Below are positions 1 to 10,749 of a stretch of DNA of 64,000 nucleotides, in pieces. The notes beneath the pieces were generated by a model. The model was not told where the DNA came from. It worked only from the letters and a program-made list of their open reading frames with translations, and ran no database searches. Source of the DNA: Zantedeschia hybrid cultivar (Eukaryota > Streptophyta > Magnoliopsida > Alismatales > Araceae); the NCBI GenBank assembly GCA_030544215.1, contig JARZZO010000002.1:59774650-59838649 (forward strand). The letters are read 5' to 3'. The position numbers were made by a program, and so were the translations under genes. Positions within the stretch are counted from its first letter, which is position 1, and each line of letters starts with the position of its first letter.

Positions 1-305
1 ATCTTTAGTCCAGCATTCAATCCCACATAATCAAGAGGTGGAAAGACACATTCAGTCTTCCGGATAGTGTAAACTCTTCTACATGTTAATGCAGAAATCA
101 AGAACATGGAAGAGTCTAGAAAGGATATTGGTGTGGAGTAGCTCCCTAGTTAATTTATACCACAGCTTAAATGTATTGCCAAACTAAAGGCATATCCATA
201 GATTATTAACGGGAAGATTCAGTTAGCAGTGAATAAATATTGTGGTATATGATTCAGAAGAAATTGTCAGATAGGGAAGGAGGGGGATTTTCTAAGCCTA
301 ATATA
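1..305. other. Intergenic, no feature recognised
   Basis: AT-rich sequence without a convincing open frame, splice-bounded exon or repeat terminus on either strand. It is the flank into which the small L1 stub at 306-384 was inserted. Confidence 0.4.
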
Positions 306-384
306 GCAGAGTCGGCCAATTAGGTGGTACAACCACTACTTTATTTCAAAAAAAAAAAAAAAAAGCAGAGTCAGCCAATTAGGT
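306..384 (+). mobile_element. Extremely 5'-truncated L1 insertion with target-site duplication
   Basis: The 20-bp sequence GCAGAGTCRGCCAATTAGGT occurs at 306-325 and again at 365-384 with one mismatch. Between the copies are 22 bp beginning GGTACAACCACT, followed by 17 A. The 22 bp resemble the 3' end shared by the other L1s here (GGTACCATCCAC in the 1402-7023 element, GGTACCACCCAC at 38393-38404). A poly(A) tail and a long target duplication are the marks of target-primed reverse transcription, so this reads as an L1 copy that kept only its last bases. A processed transcript of another kind ending in the same 12-mer is the alternative. Confidence 0.75.
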
Positions 385-689
385 AGGCATACGTCTGACA
401 AGAGAATATGGAGATAGGAAACCAGAATTTCCCTTAGCATTGAACACAATGTCATGTTATCCGATGGGGATTGTAAAGTTGTGAAGTAGCATGCTACTAT
501 AAAAATCATACATCAGGAGTTGGTCTTTCTCTTTAACTTTGCCCCAGAATAAAAGTATGAAACCAGCACAACAAGGCACCTGCCTGTTTTATGAGAGCTA
601 AATTGAAAAAGAAAAAGGGTCATTTATTTCTTCCATAGTTGTCAAGGCATACCTAAGCATTGCCTAGGTGACCTCGCGCAAAGCCAGGG
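385..689. other. Intergenic, no feature recognised
   Basis: No coding exon or repeat end can be supported. The stretch separates the L1 stub from the GATC-rich repeat. Confidence 0.35.
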
Positions 690-893
690 CCAAGGTTCAG
701 GGATGGAATTCTGGCACGGATCGGGAGGCTGGATCGGAACCCGCCGATCCCGATCCGAATCGGGATCAGATTGGCCAGAATCAGCAGGGATCGGCCAATT
801 TTGGCCGGATCAGGACCCGCTGATCCTGATCCAGATTGTCCCGATCCGAATAGGCCAATCCGGATCGAGATCGACCGATTCTGCATTCCATGG
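690..893. repeat. GATCCG-rich element, probable non-autonomous hAT remnant
   Basis: About 200 bp packed with variants of GGATCGG and CCGATCC on both strands. The edges carry related inverted words (GGATGGAATTCTG on the left; the complement of the right edge reads CCATGGAATGCAG), and CAAGG lies next to the left edge. The same build, a CAAGG end plus a dense subterminal hexamer array, is seen at the ends of the hAT elements at 46344-50415 and 38680-43253. I could not find a clean 8-bp target duplication. Frames that are open across the block are by-products of the repeat and are not genes. Confidence 0.5.
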
Positions 894-1386
894 GTGCAGG
901 GGCACTTGTCGAAAACAGCAAAAAAGCACCCAAGGTGCTTGCTTGAGCAGCCAAGAAGGCTGAAGCTGAAGCCTAGGCCAATTGAACCAAATTAAGACTG
1001 GATCCATTTGGTTCCCTTAAAAGCACGCCAACCAAACACAACCAATGCCCCTAGGCCCCCATTTGATCCCCTACCTCTCTAGGGTTTGTATGTCCTGCTC
1101 TCCACCGTCGATCCACCCCCTCCAAACGCCACCGTCAAACACCATTGCTTCTCCATCTCTCTCCACATCTGGGTGCCAGCAAGAGGTTCTTCTCTTCACA
1201 CCATGCCCTCTTCCCCTCTGTGTCTTAATCTCCACAACACCCCCCCTTCTTCTCTACACCCCAGTCCCACGTTGTCTCTCCATTAACCTCCCCTGCCCGT
1301 CCTCTCTCTGTGTCTCTCCACACACCCGTGGAAGCCCTACCACCTTGACAACTATGATTTCTTTACAGAGGAAGCAAACATGTGTT
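894..1386. other. Pyrimidine-rich intergenic stretch
   Basis: C/T-rich sequence on the plus strand. A frame stays open at 1045-1437, but its translation is low-complexity Pro/Ser/Thr/Leu with no recognisable domain and it runs into the L1 tail, so it is not called as a gene. The stretch ends at the target-site duplication of the first full-length L1. Confidence 0.4.
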
Positions 1387-1401
1387 CTGAATTCTATATT
1401 A
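1387..1401. repeat. Target-site duplication, 3' side of L1-A
   Basis: CTGAATTCTATATTA is repeated exactly at 7024-7038. The two copies bracket the first L1 and fix both of its ends. Confidence 0.9.
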
Positions 1402-1605
1402 TTATTATTTTTTAAAGCGTGGATGGTACCACATTAATGTATTAAACAGAAAACGAAGCAAATGTACAAGGCATGAGAACAAAAAACCCTATAGATTCCC
1501 TCCATACAAAAGGCACCGAAATGGTGCAGCCCTCAATTATTCCCCAAACTTACAAAAAAGGATGATATATTCACTTCCTGATTACAAAAAGCCACCACCC
1601 ACTCC

Positions 1606-4600
1606 CTAACAGAAGAACACACAAAAGGACCCCACATGCTCTAATATGAGAGCTTCCTTGTGGTAGACTCTCATGTTCCACTCACCCCAAATGGCCCATA
1701 GGGTCACGTGCAAAATCAGCCACCAAACTCTAGCATCCGCCCTGGGAGTAAATTGCCCTGCCAAAAACAGCAAGAGTTCCTGGACTGAAGATATGGCGTC
1801 AATGCAATTGCTTTGTAGCTTCAGCTTACTGAACACAAAGTACCACACCTGATGAGTGAAATAAAGATGTGATCCATGGTCTCCTCCTCCTCTCTACACA
1901 AAGGACAAAGAGTAGAGAACCGTTGTATGAAAATAGCCAATCTGCCACAAGTCAGGAGTCATCCAAGAGAGATTCTCCACATAAGCACCTTGACCTTCAT
2001 CGGACTCTTTGGCTTCCAAACTTGCTTGTAGTAAGGATATGAAGACCACCATTTGCAATCCTCTGATAAGCAGACCTCACAGAGAAAGACCCAGAAGGTT
2101 CCCACTCCCATCTACACGGATATATTGTGTCCGTCAACATATTAAAATCCTGTAGGAGCAGCAAAAGTGTGAAGAAGTCTTCAATTTCATTATCTATCAT
2201 ATCCCTTCTGAAGTGCGGCAGCCAAGTACCCCTCTCCTCTCCGCATTAAGAGTAAAAGCCTGCGCCACAACTTTTTGTGTATGGGAGGACAATAGCAAAG
2301 AAAGAAGGGGAAATCTTAGACAACGGGGCAGGAGAACACCACTTATCCAACCAGAAACGGCTCGACTCTCCACTATTCAACGACACAAAAGTGGTTGCCT
2401 CCACAATATCAGCACTCTTAAGGATGCCCTTCCATACATTAGACACTCTATAGAGAGAGTCAAGCGTGAGATCCCACAGTCTGGCTGTAGCATAATATTT
2501 GTGCCGGATAACCTCCCACCAGATTCCAAAGTCCACCATCCCCAGCCTTCAAAGCCATTTGGACAAAAGTGCCATATTGAAGTCTGCCAAACCCTTAATT
2601 CCCAGTCCTCCATTTTCCTTACTTCAACAAATCTTGCCCCAAGATATGTCAAAACCCCCTATCCAAGGTTGATCTCCACTTCCCTTCTAGAAAAAGCGAC
2701 GTCTAATGGCTTCAAGCTGCTTCTCCACCATCCTAGGTATCCTGAATATGGACAAAAAAATAGATAAGTAGACTATCCAACACTGATTTGCAGAGCACCA
2801 ACCTTCCCCGATAAGAGTTTTCCTTTTCAGCCTGCAAGCATGCCTTCAAATTTCTGAACCATCCTCTGCCAATCCCTGCAAAGTAACTTGCCCGGGGTGA
2901 GTGAAAGACCCAAATAGGTAACAGGGAAGCTCCCAATTTGACAGCCCAAAATTGTGGCTGCCCTACTCATCTCCCTGTCCCCCATGTTAATCCCTATCAC
3001 TTGACTTTTATGAAAATTCACCTTCAAGCCTGTGATTTCATTAAGAATCTCCAAGATAAATCGATCCACAAATAGCTGATCTTCATCACAAGGAAAAAAC
3101 AAAATAGTGTCGTCAACATACTAGAGATGAGTGATGTGACTGTCTATGGACTCTATCCGAGAGCCAGTAATATAGGCAGCCAACACTCCCTGTCCCACAT
3201 TGTGCTCAACACATTTGCCACCAACACAGAGCAGAGGAGACATAGGGTCCCCCTGCCTAAGAAACCCCCACCAAGTAAATAAGAGGTAGGACTCCCATTC
3301 AAAAGAACTGCAAAGGAAGTAGAGGACAAGCAAGCCCTAATCCATTGAATCCACTTTCCTCCAAATCGTATCTTGGCCAGAACATCTAAAAAGGCACCTC
3401 CAATTTATTCTATCATATACTTTCTCAAAGTCTAACTTGAGCACCATTCCTTGTTGCCGCTGCTGCTTCATAGCATGGGTGCACTCATGAGCCACTAAAA
3501 AATTATCTTGAATCTGTCCGCCTCTAATGAAGCCGCTCTGGTTGGGACCCACTATTCTGTGAACCACCTTTTCCAATCTTGAAGCCAACATCTTGGAAAT
3601 GATTTTGTATACCCCATTCAACAGACCAATTGGCCCATACTCAGCCAAGTTGTCTAAACCTTGCCTCTTGGAAATGAGCACTAAGTAAGTCTTATTAATA
3701 CCTACCAAATGTGCCTCCCCTTCATGGAATTCCTGCACCGCCTTCAACATCAAGCTCTTGACAATCTCCCAACAATGCTGATAGAACAACAAAGGAAAGC
3801 CATCAGGCCCAGCCGCTTTATCCCCAGCCAAAGCAAAGATTGTCCTTCTGACTTCTTCCTCTGGAAAATCAGCCAATAAATCATTTCTCTCCTCCTCCAA
3901 AAGGTGAGGAAGCAAATCATCCATGAAGGTAGGCCTCCAATAGTCCTCCTCAATGTACAGGGAAGAATAGAAACCCTTGATATGAGAATTAAGGTCCTCC
4001 TTCCTAGTGATGATATGATCTCCCACCCTAAGAGAGTTGATCAAGTTCAATCTCCTTCTACCAGAAGTAATATGATGGAAGTTGACAGTGTTTACGTCCC
4101 CTTCTTTCACCCACCTATCTCTAGATCTCCGTTTCCAATAAATTTCTTCTTTCAAAAGGATCTCCTGGTATTCAGCCTTAAGGTTCTCTCTCAAAGTGTT
4201 GTCTTCTTCATCCATTAACTCAATCTCCTCCAAAGCATCCAATCCATCAATATGCTCAAGCAGGATCTTCTTAGCTTCTGTACCTGGCAACAAACGGGAG
4301 GCTCCCCACAAAAAGAGTGCATGAGCCAAGGACTTCAACTTGGAGATCAAAGAAGCCATGGGCGATCTTCCAACGTCCTAAACATCCTAGACCCTCCTCA
4401 CCTCTTCCATAAAACCCTCTTCCCTCAACCAATACTTCTCAAATATGAATCTAGGCTTGATGTGACTTTTGGCATTAGTCCTGAGAAGGGTAGGCTTGTG
4501 GCCCAAGATCGGTCTCTACAAAGAAGCCTGAAGATGAGGATACTGATCCTCCCACTCCACTAACATAAGGAACCCATCAAGTCTAGAATAGGATGGGTCC

Positions 4601-5153
4601 TTTTTGAAACTAAACCAGGTGAACATGGAGTTGGATGTGGGGATGTCAATCAATGCGGCATCTGCAATGAAATCTTGAAATCTGCCATTACTCTTATGAT
4701 ATGATGGCTATCCGACCTCTCTGAAATTGTTGTAGTTGCATTAAAGTCCCCTGCCACACAATAGGGCCTGCCTGCAAGCTGAATAAAAGTTAGGATTTCA
4801 TTCCACACCTCCTTCTTATCTTCTCTGCCTTGGGGCCTATAGACCCCAATAAAATCCCAAAAGGAAACCATCATTTGAATTGCGGAAGGTAACAGAGAGC
4901 CAATGCCAAATCACTTGTCTGCCCACCTCCTTCACAATATAGTCATTCCACAAGAGCACTACCTGATGATGGGGAAAAGGCCCCTTTAGCTAGCCTACTT
5001 CCTCCAAGCTCCCTCAAGACCTCCTCACTGCCCCTCTTCAATTTTAGTCTCCTGGATATAGAGAATGTCAATTTTACATCTCCTAACCTCCCTCACCACC
5101 ACCCTCTTGTCCCTCCCCCCAATTCCCCTTACATTCCACGTCACTATACGCAT
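1606..5153 (-). pseudogene. L1-A ORF2 (endonuclease and reverse transcriptase), broken
   Basis: The start is the ATG at 5153, giving MRIVTWNVRGIGG, the usual opening of an APE-type endonuclease; YIQETKIE follows and CVAGDFNAT lies near 4740. The reverse transcriptase is in the 340-codon frame at 3337-4359, with AGPDGFPLLFYQ, a NQSGFIRGGQIQDNF block and motif A (LDFEKVYDRINW, Asp near 3431). Motif C is YVDD at 3109-3120, with a TAG stop (3121-3123) in the codon just before it. The C-terminal part, with SRFWLDKWC (near 2390) and RVWWLILHVTLWAIWGE (near 1720), runs to about 1606. At least five interruptions make it non-functional. Confidence 0.85.
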
Positions 5154-6992
5154 TGAGAAACAATATTTCCCTCTCCCTCCCCTCCTTCAAACCCCACAAC
5201 TTCCCCCTCGGCTCTTCCCTCCCTAACACCTTTTCTCAAAATAGATTTTCCTCCTCTAGCATCCCTGGCTAAGCTGAGATGCCATCTGTTTTGGTTTTTG
5301 TAAAATGCTGCTTTGATATCTTTCTTTACCCCCTCAAACAACACCTCGACCATCTCTGCAACCTCCCTTACCTTGTCCGCTGTAAAATTGTCATCTTCAG
5401 GAGAAATTCCTTAACATCTTCCTTCTCCCAATCATGGCCCTCCCTCTGACAAGCCAAAGCAACCTCAACCCCACCTCCATCACAGGATCACCAAAAACCC
5501 CCGCAGCCACAGGTGAAGACAGAGTGTCTCTGACGACTTCTGGTGAGGATCCCAAAACCTCCTGGATCATCTCAACCCCCTCCTGGTTCGTCTCAACATT
5601 CAAGCCTAGAAGGCTCTCCCTCAAAGGACTTGAACTCCCATCAGTTGGCAGTGGTCGACTTTGGCATGGGACGAATGGAAGCTGCTTCGCACCATCTCCG
5701 CCATTCGTCTTCCTCGGAAGGACTCCTCCCTAACCAGGTACCTCGCCTGTGGCATCGGTGACGGCCCTTGTAGCACCTCGTGGAGAGAAAGAGGAGACAA
5801 GGGCTACTGTAGGGGAGGAACTCCGAGCTCCCTCAAGATCACCATAGAAGCTGGTCGAGCGATCATTGTGTTCGGGAGGTGAAGAAGACTTGTGCCGGGT
5901 CCACGAATAGGTCCAGGGTCCGTAGCAAATATGGGTATGTTACGGTTCCTCATACCAGGACCCGAACCATCCCCTGACCTGGATGTGAAAATCGTCCAAT
6001 GCGAACCGATACAAGCACCTCCCGGTTCAAACGGCCAAGCGGCGGGAATTTTCAAATTTAAAAACTAGTTTGTACCTTCTTCCTCCTCCATCAATCGTAA
6101 TCTCTCAACTATAACCGGCGGTGGCGGTTTCTCCTACACACTGACTTGGATATCGAATCAGGAAGACCCTTCCGACAAGCTTGAGCTCTATTGTGTCCAG
6201 CACCGATTCCTTCGACTGCACCCGCACCACAATGTCGACAGCTATCGAGGATCCCACCCAACTGAGTTGTTGGACATCCCCAAGTCCCCAAGAAGTTCTC
6301 CGAACGATTGGATGAGGTGGTGGACTCCCTCAGCATCACATAGAGGAAGCGGGACACCCAAAAGTCGGACGGGAACTGAGACACTTTTTAGATCAAAGAA
6401 AGTGCCAAGGTGGAGAAGCCATTGTTGGCACCTGAGCACGAAAGCCCCAACTGCCAAATGGTTGAGATCCACCACCCTTCTTGCCTCCTCTTCCGTCTCT
6501 GTGACTGCCAAGAAAGGATGGGAACTGATCTACTGCACTTCTCAGACTCCCTCATATCCTCCATCTTGCGCTAAGATCTCCTTGACTAAGTCTGCCGTCA
6601 GGCTACCCACTACGGGCGACACCAAAACGCTCCTTCGGAGCTTCAACAGGCAGGGGCGAGGAAACCCTCATCCAATGTGGAGACAGTTGACACCAAGGAG
6701 AAGCGGGTTTGACTTCCGATACCACCTCAGCGAAGGATCTCTTGTGCGACCCACCCGAAGTAAATGGGCAAAGCTTACGAACATGGCCCTCCCTACCACA
6801 GAGAAGGCAACGCACTGAAGTAGAGCACGATCTTGCCCAATGACCCAGCTGAAGGCATCGGAAGCAGCTGGCGGGCTTGGCGGCGTCCGGAGCCCCTTCC
6901 CATCGACTACCTCCAAGGGGTGTGCAGGTGGCTCCCGAAGCAACCGCCGGTGGAGACCGCATCCGGTCCCCCGCACCGCTCCTCTCCGCCAT
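5144..6992 (-). pseudogene. L1-A ORF1 (gag-like RNA-binding protein), broken
   Basis: The likely start is the ATG at 6992, 31 nt inside the element. Early in the protein are two CCHC knuckles in tandem, CFRCLQLGHWARSC then CLLCGREGHVRKLC, near plus 6830-6920. Next comes a region resembling the RRM-like DUF4283 fold (around 6110-6510), then a Ser/Pro/Gly-rich tail. ORF1 proteins of plant L1s bind element RNA and form the RNP needed for retrotransposition. At least three frame changes interrupt it. The last piece (5144-5353) ends NIVSQCV and its TAG overlaps the ORF2 start codon. Knuckles before DUF4283 is the order seen in both large L1s here. Confidence 0.8.
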
Positions 6993-7023
6993 TCGGCATA
7001 TGCCAAGATTTTCCTCTTTTTTC

Positions 7024-7038
7024 CTGAATTCTATATTA
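7024..7038. repeat. Target-site duplication, 5' side of L1-A
   Basis: Second exact copy of CTGAATTCTATATTA (see 1387-1401). It directly abuts the 5' end of the minus-strand element. Confidence 0.9.
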
Positions 7039-7081
7039 ATGCAAAGGCAAAAACCAAAAGATTTGAAGCAGTCAAGTTTTA

Positions 7082-7096
7082 ATGGGCTAAAAGATC
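7082..7096. repeat. Target-site duplication, 3' side of L1-B
   Basis: ATGGGCTAAAAGATC is repeated exactly at 12642-12656 and brackets the second L1. Only 43 bp of host sequence separate this copy from the L1-A duplication. Confidence 0.9.
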
Positions 7097-7239
7097 ATTT
7101 TTCGAGAAAAAGCGTGGATCGTACCACCAATTTATTAAAGGAGAGGAAGTACAATCAGCTGGATAGGAGAGATTCCTATCCTGTAAAAAAATAAAAAACG
7201 ATTAAGGCATGCTAATATCAAATGCCTTAATCCACGAAT

Positions 7240-10200
7240 CTAGAACACAAGCCCCAGTATATCTGGACAAGGAATACAAAAAAGATAAGCTACACAAACA
7301 AATGTTTTCAACATATATTTACTTCCCCGAAATATAGCATCATTTCTTTCCCGCCATATGCTCCAGCTGACTGCATGTGGAAGAATACCATAAAGAATCC
7401 TCAACTCCCGCTGCCATGTTTGCTGCTTCAATTGCTTGAAAACTTCCATAGCCCCAGGACATTATTGGAGGTTGGCTGAAAATTAAGAATTTTCCCAAAT
7501 ATTTCCCAGACATGCTTACTGATAACACAAGTCACTAACAGATGATCAACATCTTCTTCGTGCACAGCACAGAATGAGCAAATAGTATCTGTATCAGGAC
7601 AAATGTATACTTTAGTGATTAACCTTTTGTCATACATTAACCACATAAAAGCTCTGACTTTGAGTGGAGCCTTCACCTTCCAAACATCATCATATTTCGG
7701 ATAAGTTGGCATTTCTCCTTCCAGCACAGAGCTGTGAACTTATTCTTATTAGGCTCCCAAATCAATTTGTCCAATTTGTCCAATGAGTCTGATGAACAGA
7801 ACTCATCAATTTCTTCATCTTTTAAATTTCTGTGCAGTTTAACAGTCCACTGAATAGCATTCCCAACCTCTTCAAAACAGTCATTAACCGTAGCCCACTT
7901 GTTTTCAGCTAAAGAAAAGATATTTGGAAAAGCCTCCTTTATACTTTTCTCCCCCAACCATCTATCTTTCCAAAAAAAAGGTGTTCCAGCCATCACCCAC
8001 CTTGAAAAGGATATGCTTCTGGAAATGAGTTCCCACTGTAACAATATCAGACCACACAAGAGACATATTGGAGCCATTAACTGAATGGATATAGAATCTG
8101 TATCTTGGCTGATAATGCTTGAAGTTTGTGACATATTTCCATAAATATGCTTCCTCGGCCATCAACTCACATAACCATTTCCCCATAAGTGCCATGTTCC
8201 ACAGATGAATATTCTTCACCCCCATTCCTCCTTTAGATTTTGGAGTACATACATTGCTCCGTTTCACCAACGGAATACCTTTCTTGTTCTCATTATGACC
8301 TCCCCAAAGAAACTTTCCTCTGATCTTATCTATTTCTTTACACAGAGACTTCGGAATAAGAAAAACTGAGAAAAAATGCATGGGTATACTAGTAAGCACT
8401 GAATTTATCAGAGTAAGTCTGCCACCTAATTGGCCTTCCACACAGTCAACCTCCTCTGAATATTATGAATAATAATATCCCAATCCTTCATCTTCAGTCT
8501 TCTGTCATTTAATGGCAGTCCCAGGTAAGTAATTGGAAGCTTCCCGATATCACACCCAAGAATGCTATCAATCTGCATGGCCATTTCATCTTCTAAATTA
8601 AAAGGAATAATTGACCTCTTATTATAATTGATCATCAGTCCCGAAAGATTAGAATCCTTACAAAATGAAGAGAATAGCTTTTGTGATCTCTAAATCTCCT
8701 TTGAAGAAAAGCAGTGTATCATCTGCAAACTGTAAGTGAGAAAACCCTGTCAAATTCCTGCTAATATGGATACCACTGATCCACCCATTAGACTCTGCCC
8801 AGTAAAACATTCTGCTCATGGCATTAGCCACCACAACAAATAATAACGGTGAAAGAGGATCACCCTGCCTTAATCCTCTTGTACTACCGAAATATACACA
8901 CATTGTTGTTCAGAATTATTGAAAATTTTGCAGTGGAAAAACACTTCCTCAAAATCCCAATCCATTGTTGGGGAAAATTCTGCACTTCCATTAACTGTCC
9001 ACAAACATTTCCAATGTACCCTGTCATATGCTTTGTTAAAATCTAACTTACAAGCCACACCTTCGGACCCCCTGATCCTCATGGAGTACAATGCCTCATG
9101 TGCTAAGAGAAAATTTTCTTTCAGTTTCCTGCCTTGAATAAAAGCTGTCTGGTTTGGCTGAATAATTCTATTGAGCACAGAACTCAATGTTGCTGATAAA
9201 ATGCGGGCTATTATTTTGTATGACCCATTCAACAGCCTTAGGCCTGCAGTCTTTCAGCTGTAAAGCATTATCTTTCTTTGGGAGAACTTCACAACCTGCT
9301 TCACCATCTATGATCCCCACTGCTGCCTTAATGACCTCAGACTTGACACCCTCCCAGAAAAACTGATAGAGGCTAATAGGAATGACATTTGGTGCTGGCC
9401 CCTTATCCGCACCCAATCCAAAGACTGTGTTCTTAACTTCATCTTCCGTCATAGGACGAGTAAGGATATATTGCTCTTCTGCATATAACTTAGTGATATC
9501 AGGATCCGCCCAATCTGGAAACCACCTTCTCTCAGCTGAAAATAAAGCTTTATAAAAACTGATCATTTCCTCCACAATTTTATCCTCATCCTCAATCCAC
9601 TTATCTTGTCTTTGAATACTTGATATATTCTTCCTCCTCCATACGTTTGCTATTTCATGAAAGAATTTTGTATTGAGACACCTTCTTTCAACCAAATTGC
9701 ACTAGTTCTCCGCCTCCATCTGATTTCCTCTTCTATAAGCCAATCACCATACTGTGTTTTCATCACTGATCTTTGATTAAGTTCCTGCTCATTTAAAGGC
9801 CTACTTTCCTCAATTCTGTCCAATTCTTTAAGAGCTTCCATTGCTTTTTGCCAAGAATGAATCTTCCTTGCCTCCATTTGTCAGCCCATTCTTTCATCTT
9901 GTGTTTGAGATTTCTAATCTTCAGCGCTAGTACCCTCGGCCCAGAATGGATACCAACTGGCTGCTTCCAAGATTCCCCAACCATAATTCTGAAATCCTCA
10001 TATTGCATCCAAACCTTTTCCAGACGAAAAGGTTTCTTCCTACTTTTCTTCCTCTGACAATCAAGAAGAATGGCATTATGGTCAGAAACTGTTCTAGGTT
10101 GTTCAGAGATTCTAGCCAAATGAAATATACTCTCCCATCTATCAGTAACCAAAGCTCTGTCAAGTTTGGACATGGACGATACCTGTCTACCATTAGACCA

Positions 10201-10749
10201 TGTAAACTGCACATTTGGAATATTAAATTCCATTTAAGCACATTTCTCGATCCAGTCACTGAATAACTGCATCCCTTTATTGAATTTTCCACCCTTATTC
10301 CTTTCTGATGTCTTCGACTGGTTGAAGTCTCCTATAACACACCAAGGCAGATCAAATTTCCTGTGACAGCAACATAAATCTTCCAACATTAGTTGTTGGT
10401 CTTGTACTTGATGAGGACCATAAACCCCTGTCAGCATCCAAGGATCTTTATTTCGATTATCACATAACTTCACAGAAACAAAATATTCACCGATCTCCAG
10501 CAATTGACCTTCCCACAAGTTCTTATTCCATGCTATAATAATCCCTCCTGATTGACCAGAAGCCCTCCTGAAAACAAAATCCGGCTCCCCAAATGGTGTG
10601 ATTTTCCTGATAGCATCAACATCAATCTTCTCCATCTTTGTTTCCTGCAAACAGAGGATTTCCACATTTTTTCTTCTCATAAGTTCTTTGACTGCACACT
10701 TCTTCCCTTCTTCATTCAACCCTCTTATGTTCCACGACATAAGGATCAT
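7240..10749 (-). pseudogene. L1-B ORF2 (endonuclease and reverse transcriptase), broken
   Basis: Opens at 10749 with MILMSWNIRGLNEEGKK. The endonuclease shows CLQETKMEKID, SGGIIIAWN and WCVIGDFNQSKTSER. A TAA at 10234-10236 interrupts it; the same frame continues with FTWSNGRQVSSMSKLDRAL and SDHNAILLD, the conserved His-containing end of the fold. The reverse transcriptase spans about 9700-8450: a frame change near 9660 and a short deletion near 9240, then NQTAFIQGRKLKENF, LDFNKAYDRVHWKCL and HLQFADDTLLFF (catalytic Asp pair kept). The zinc-binding region follows (7428-7727, CSFCAVHEEDVDHLLVTC). The catalytic residues survive although the frame does not. Confidence 0.87.

Larger units (their letters stand above)
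1402..7023 (-). mobile_element. L1-type LINE (L1-A), full length but mutated
   Basis: A 5.6-kb non-LTR retrotransposon on the minus strand, bounded by an exact 15-bp target-site duplication. The 3' end (plus 1402-1430) reads, on the minus strand, GGTACCATCCACGCTTT followed by an A-rich (TAA)n tail. Order from the 5' end: about 30 nt of leader, ORF1 with two zinc knuckles and a DUF4283-like region, then ORF2 with endonuclease, reverse transcriptase and a C-terminal zinc-binding RT-associated region. Several frameshifts and stops make it inactive. It is a neighbour of a second L1 whose target site lies 43 bp away. Confidence 0.93.

Noticed and set aside
703..1007. Overlapping open frames on both strands across the GATCC-rich block
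   Set aside because: The frames stay open because the repeated hexamer contains no stop in several phases; translations are Arg/Ser/Asp/Pro repeats with no domain.
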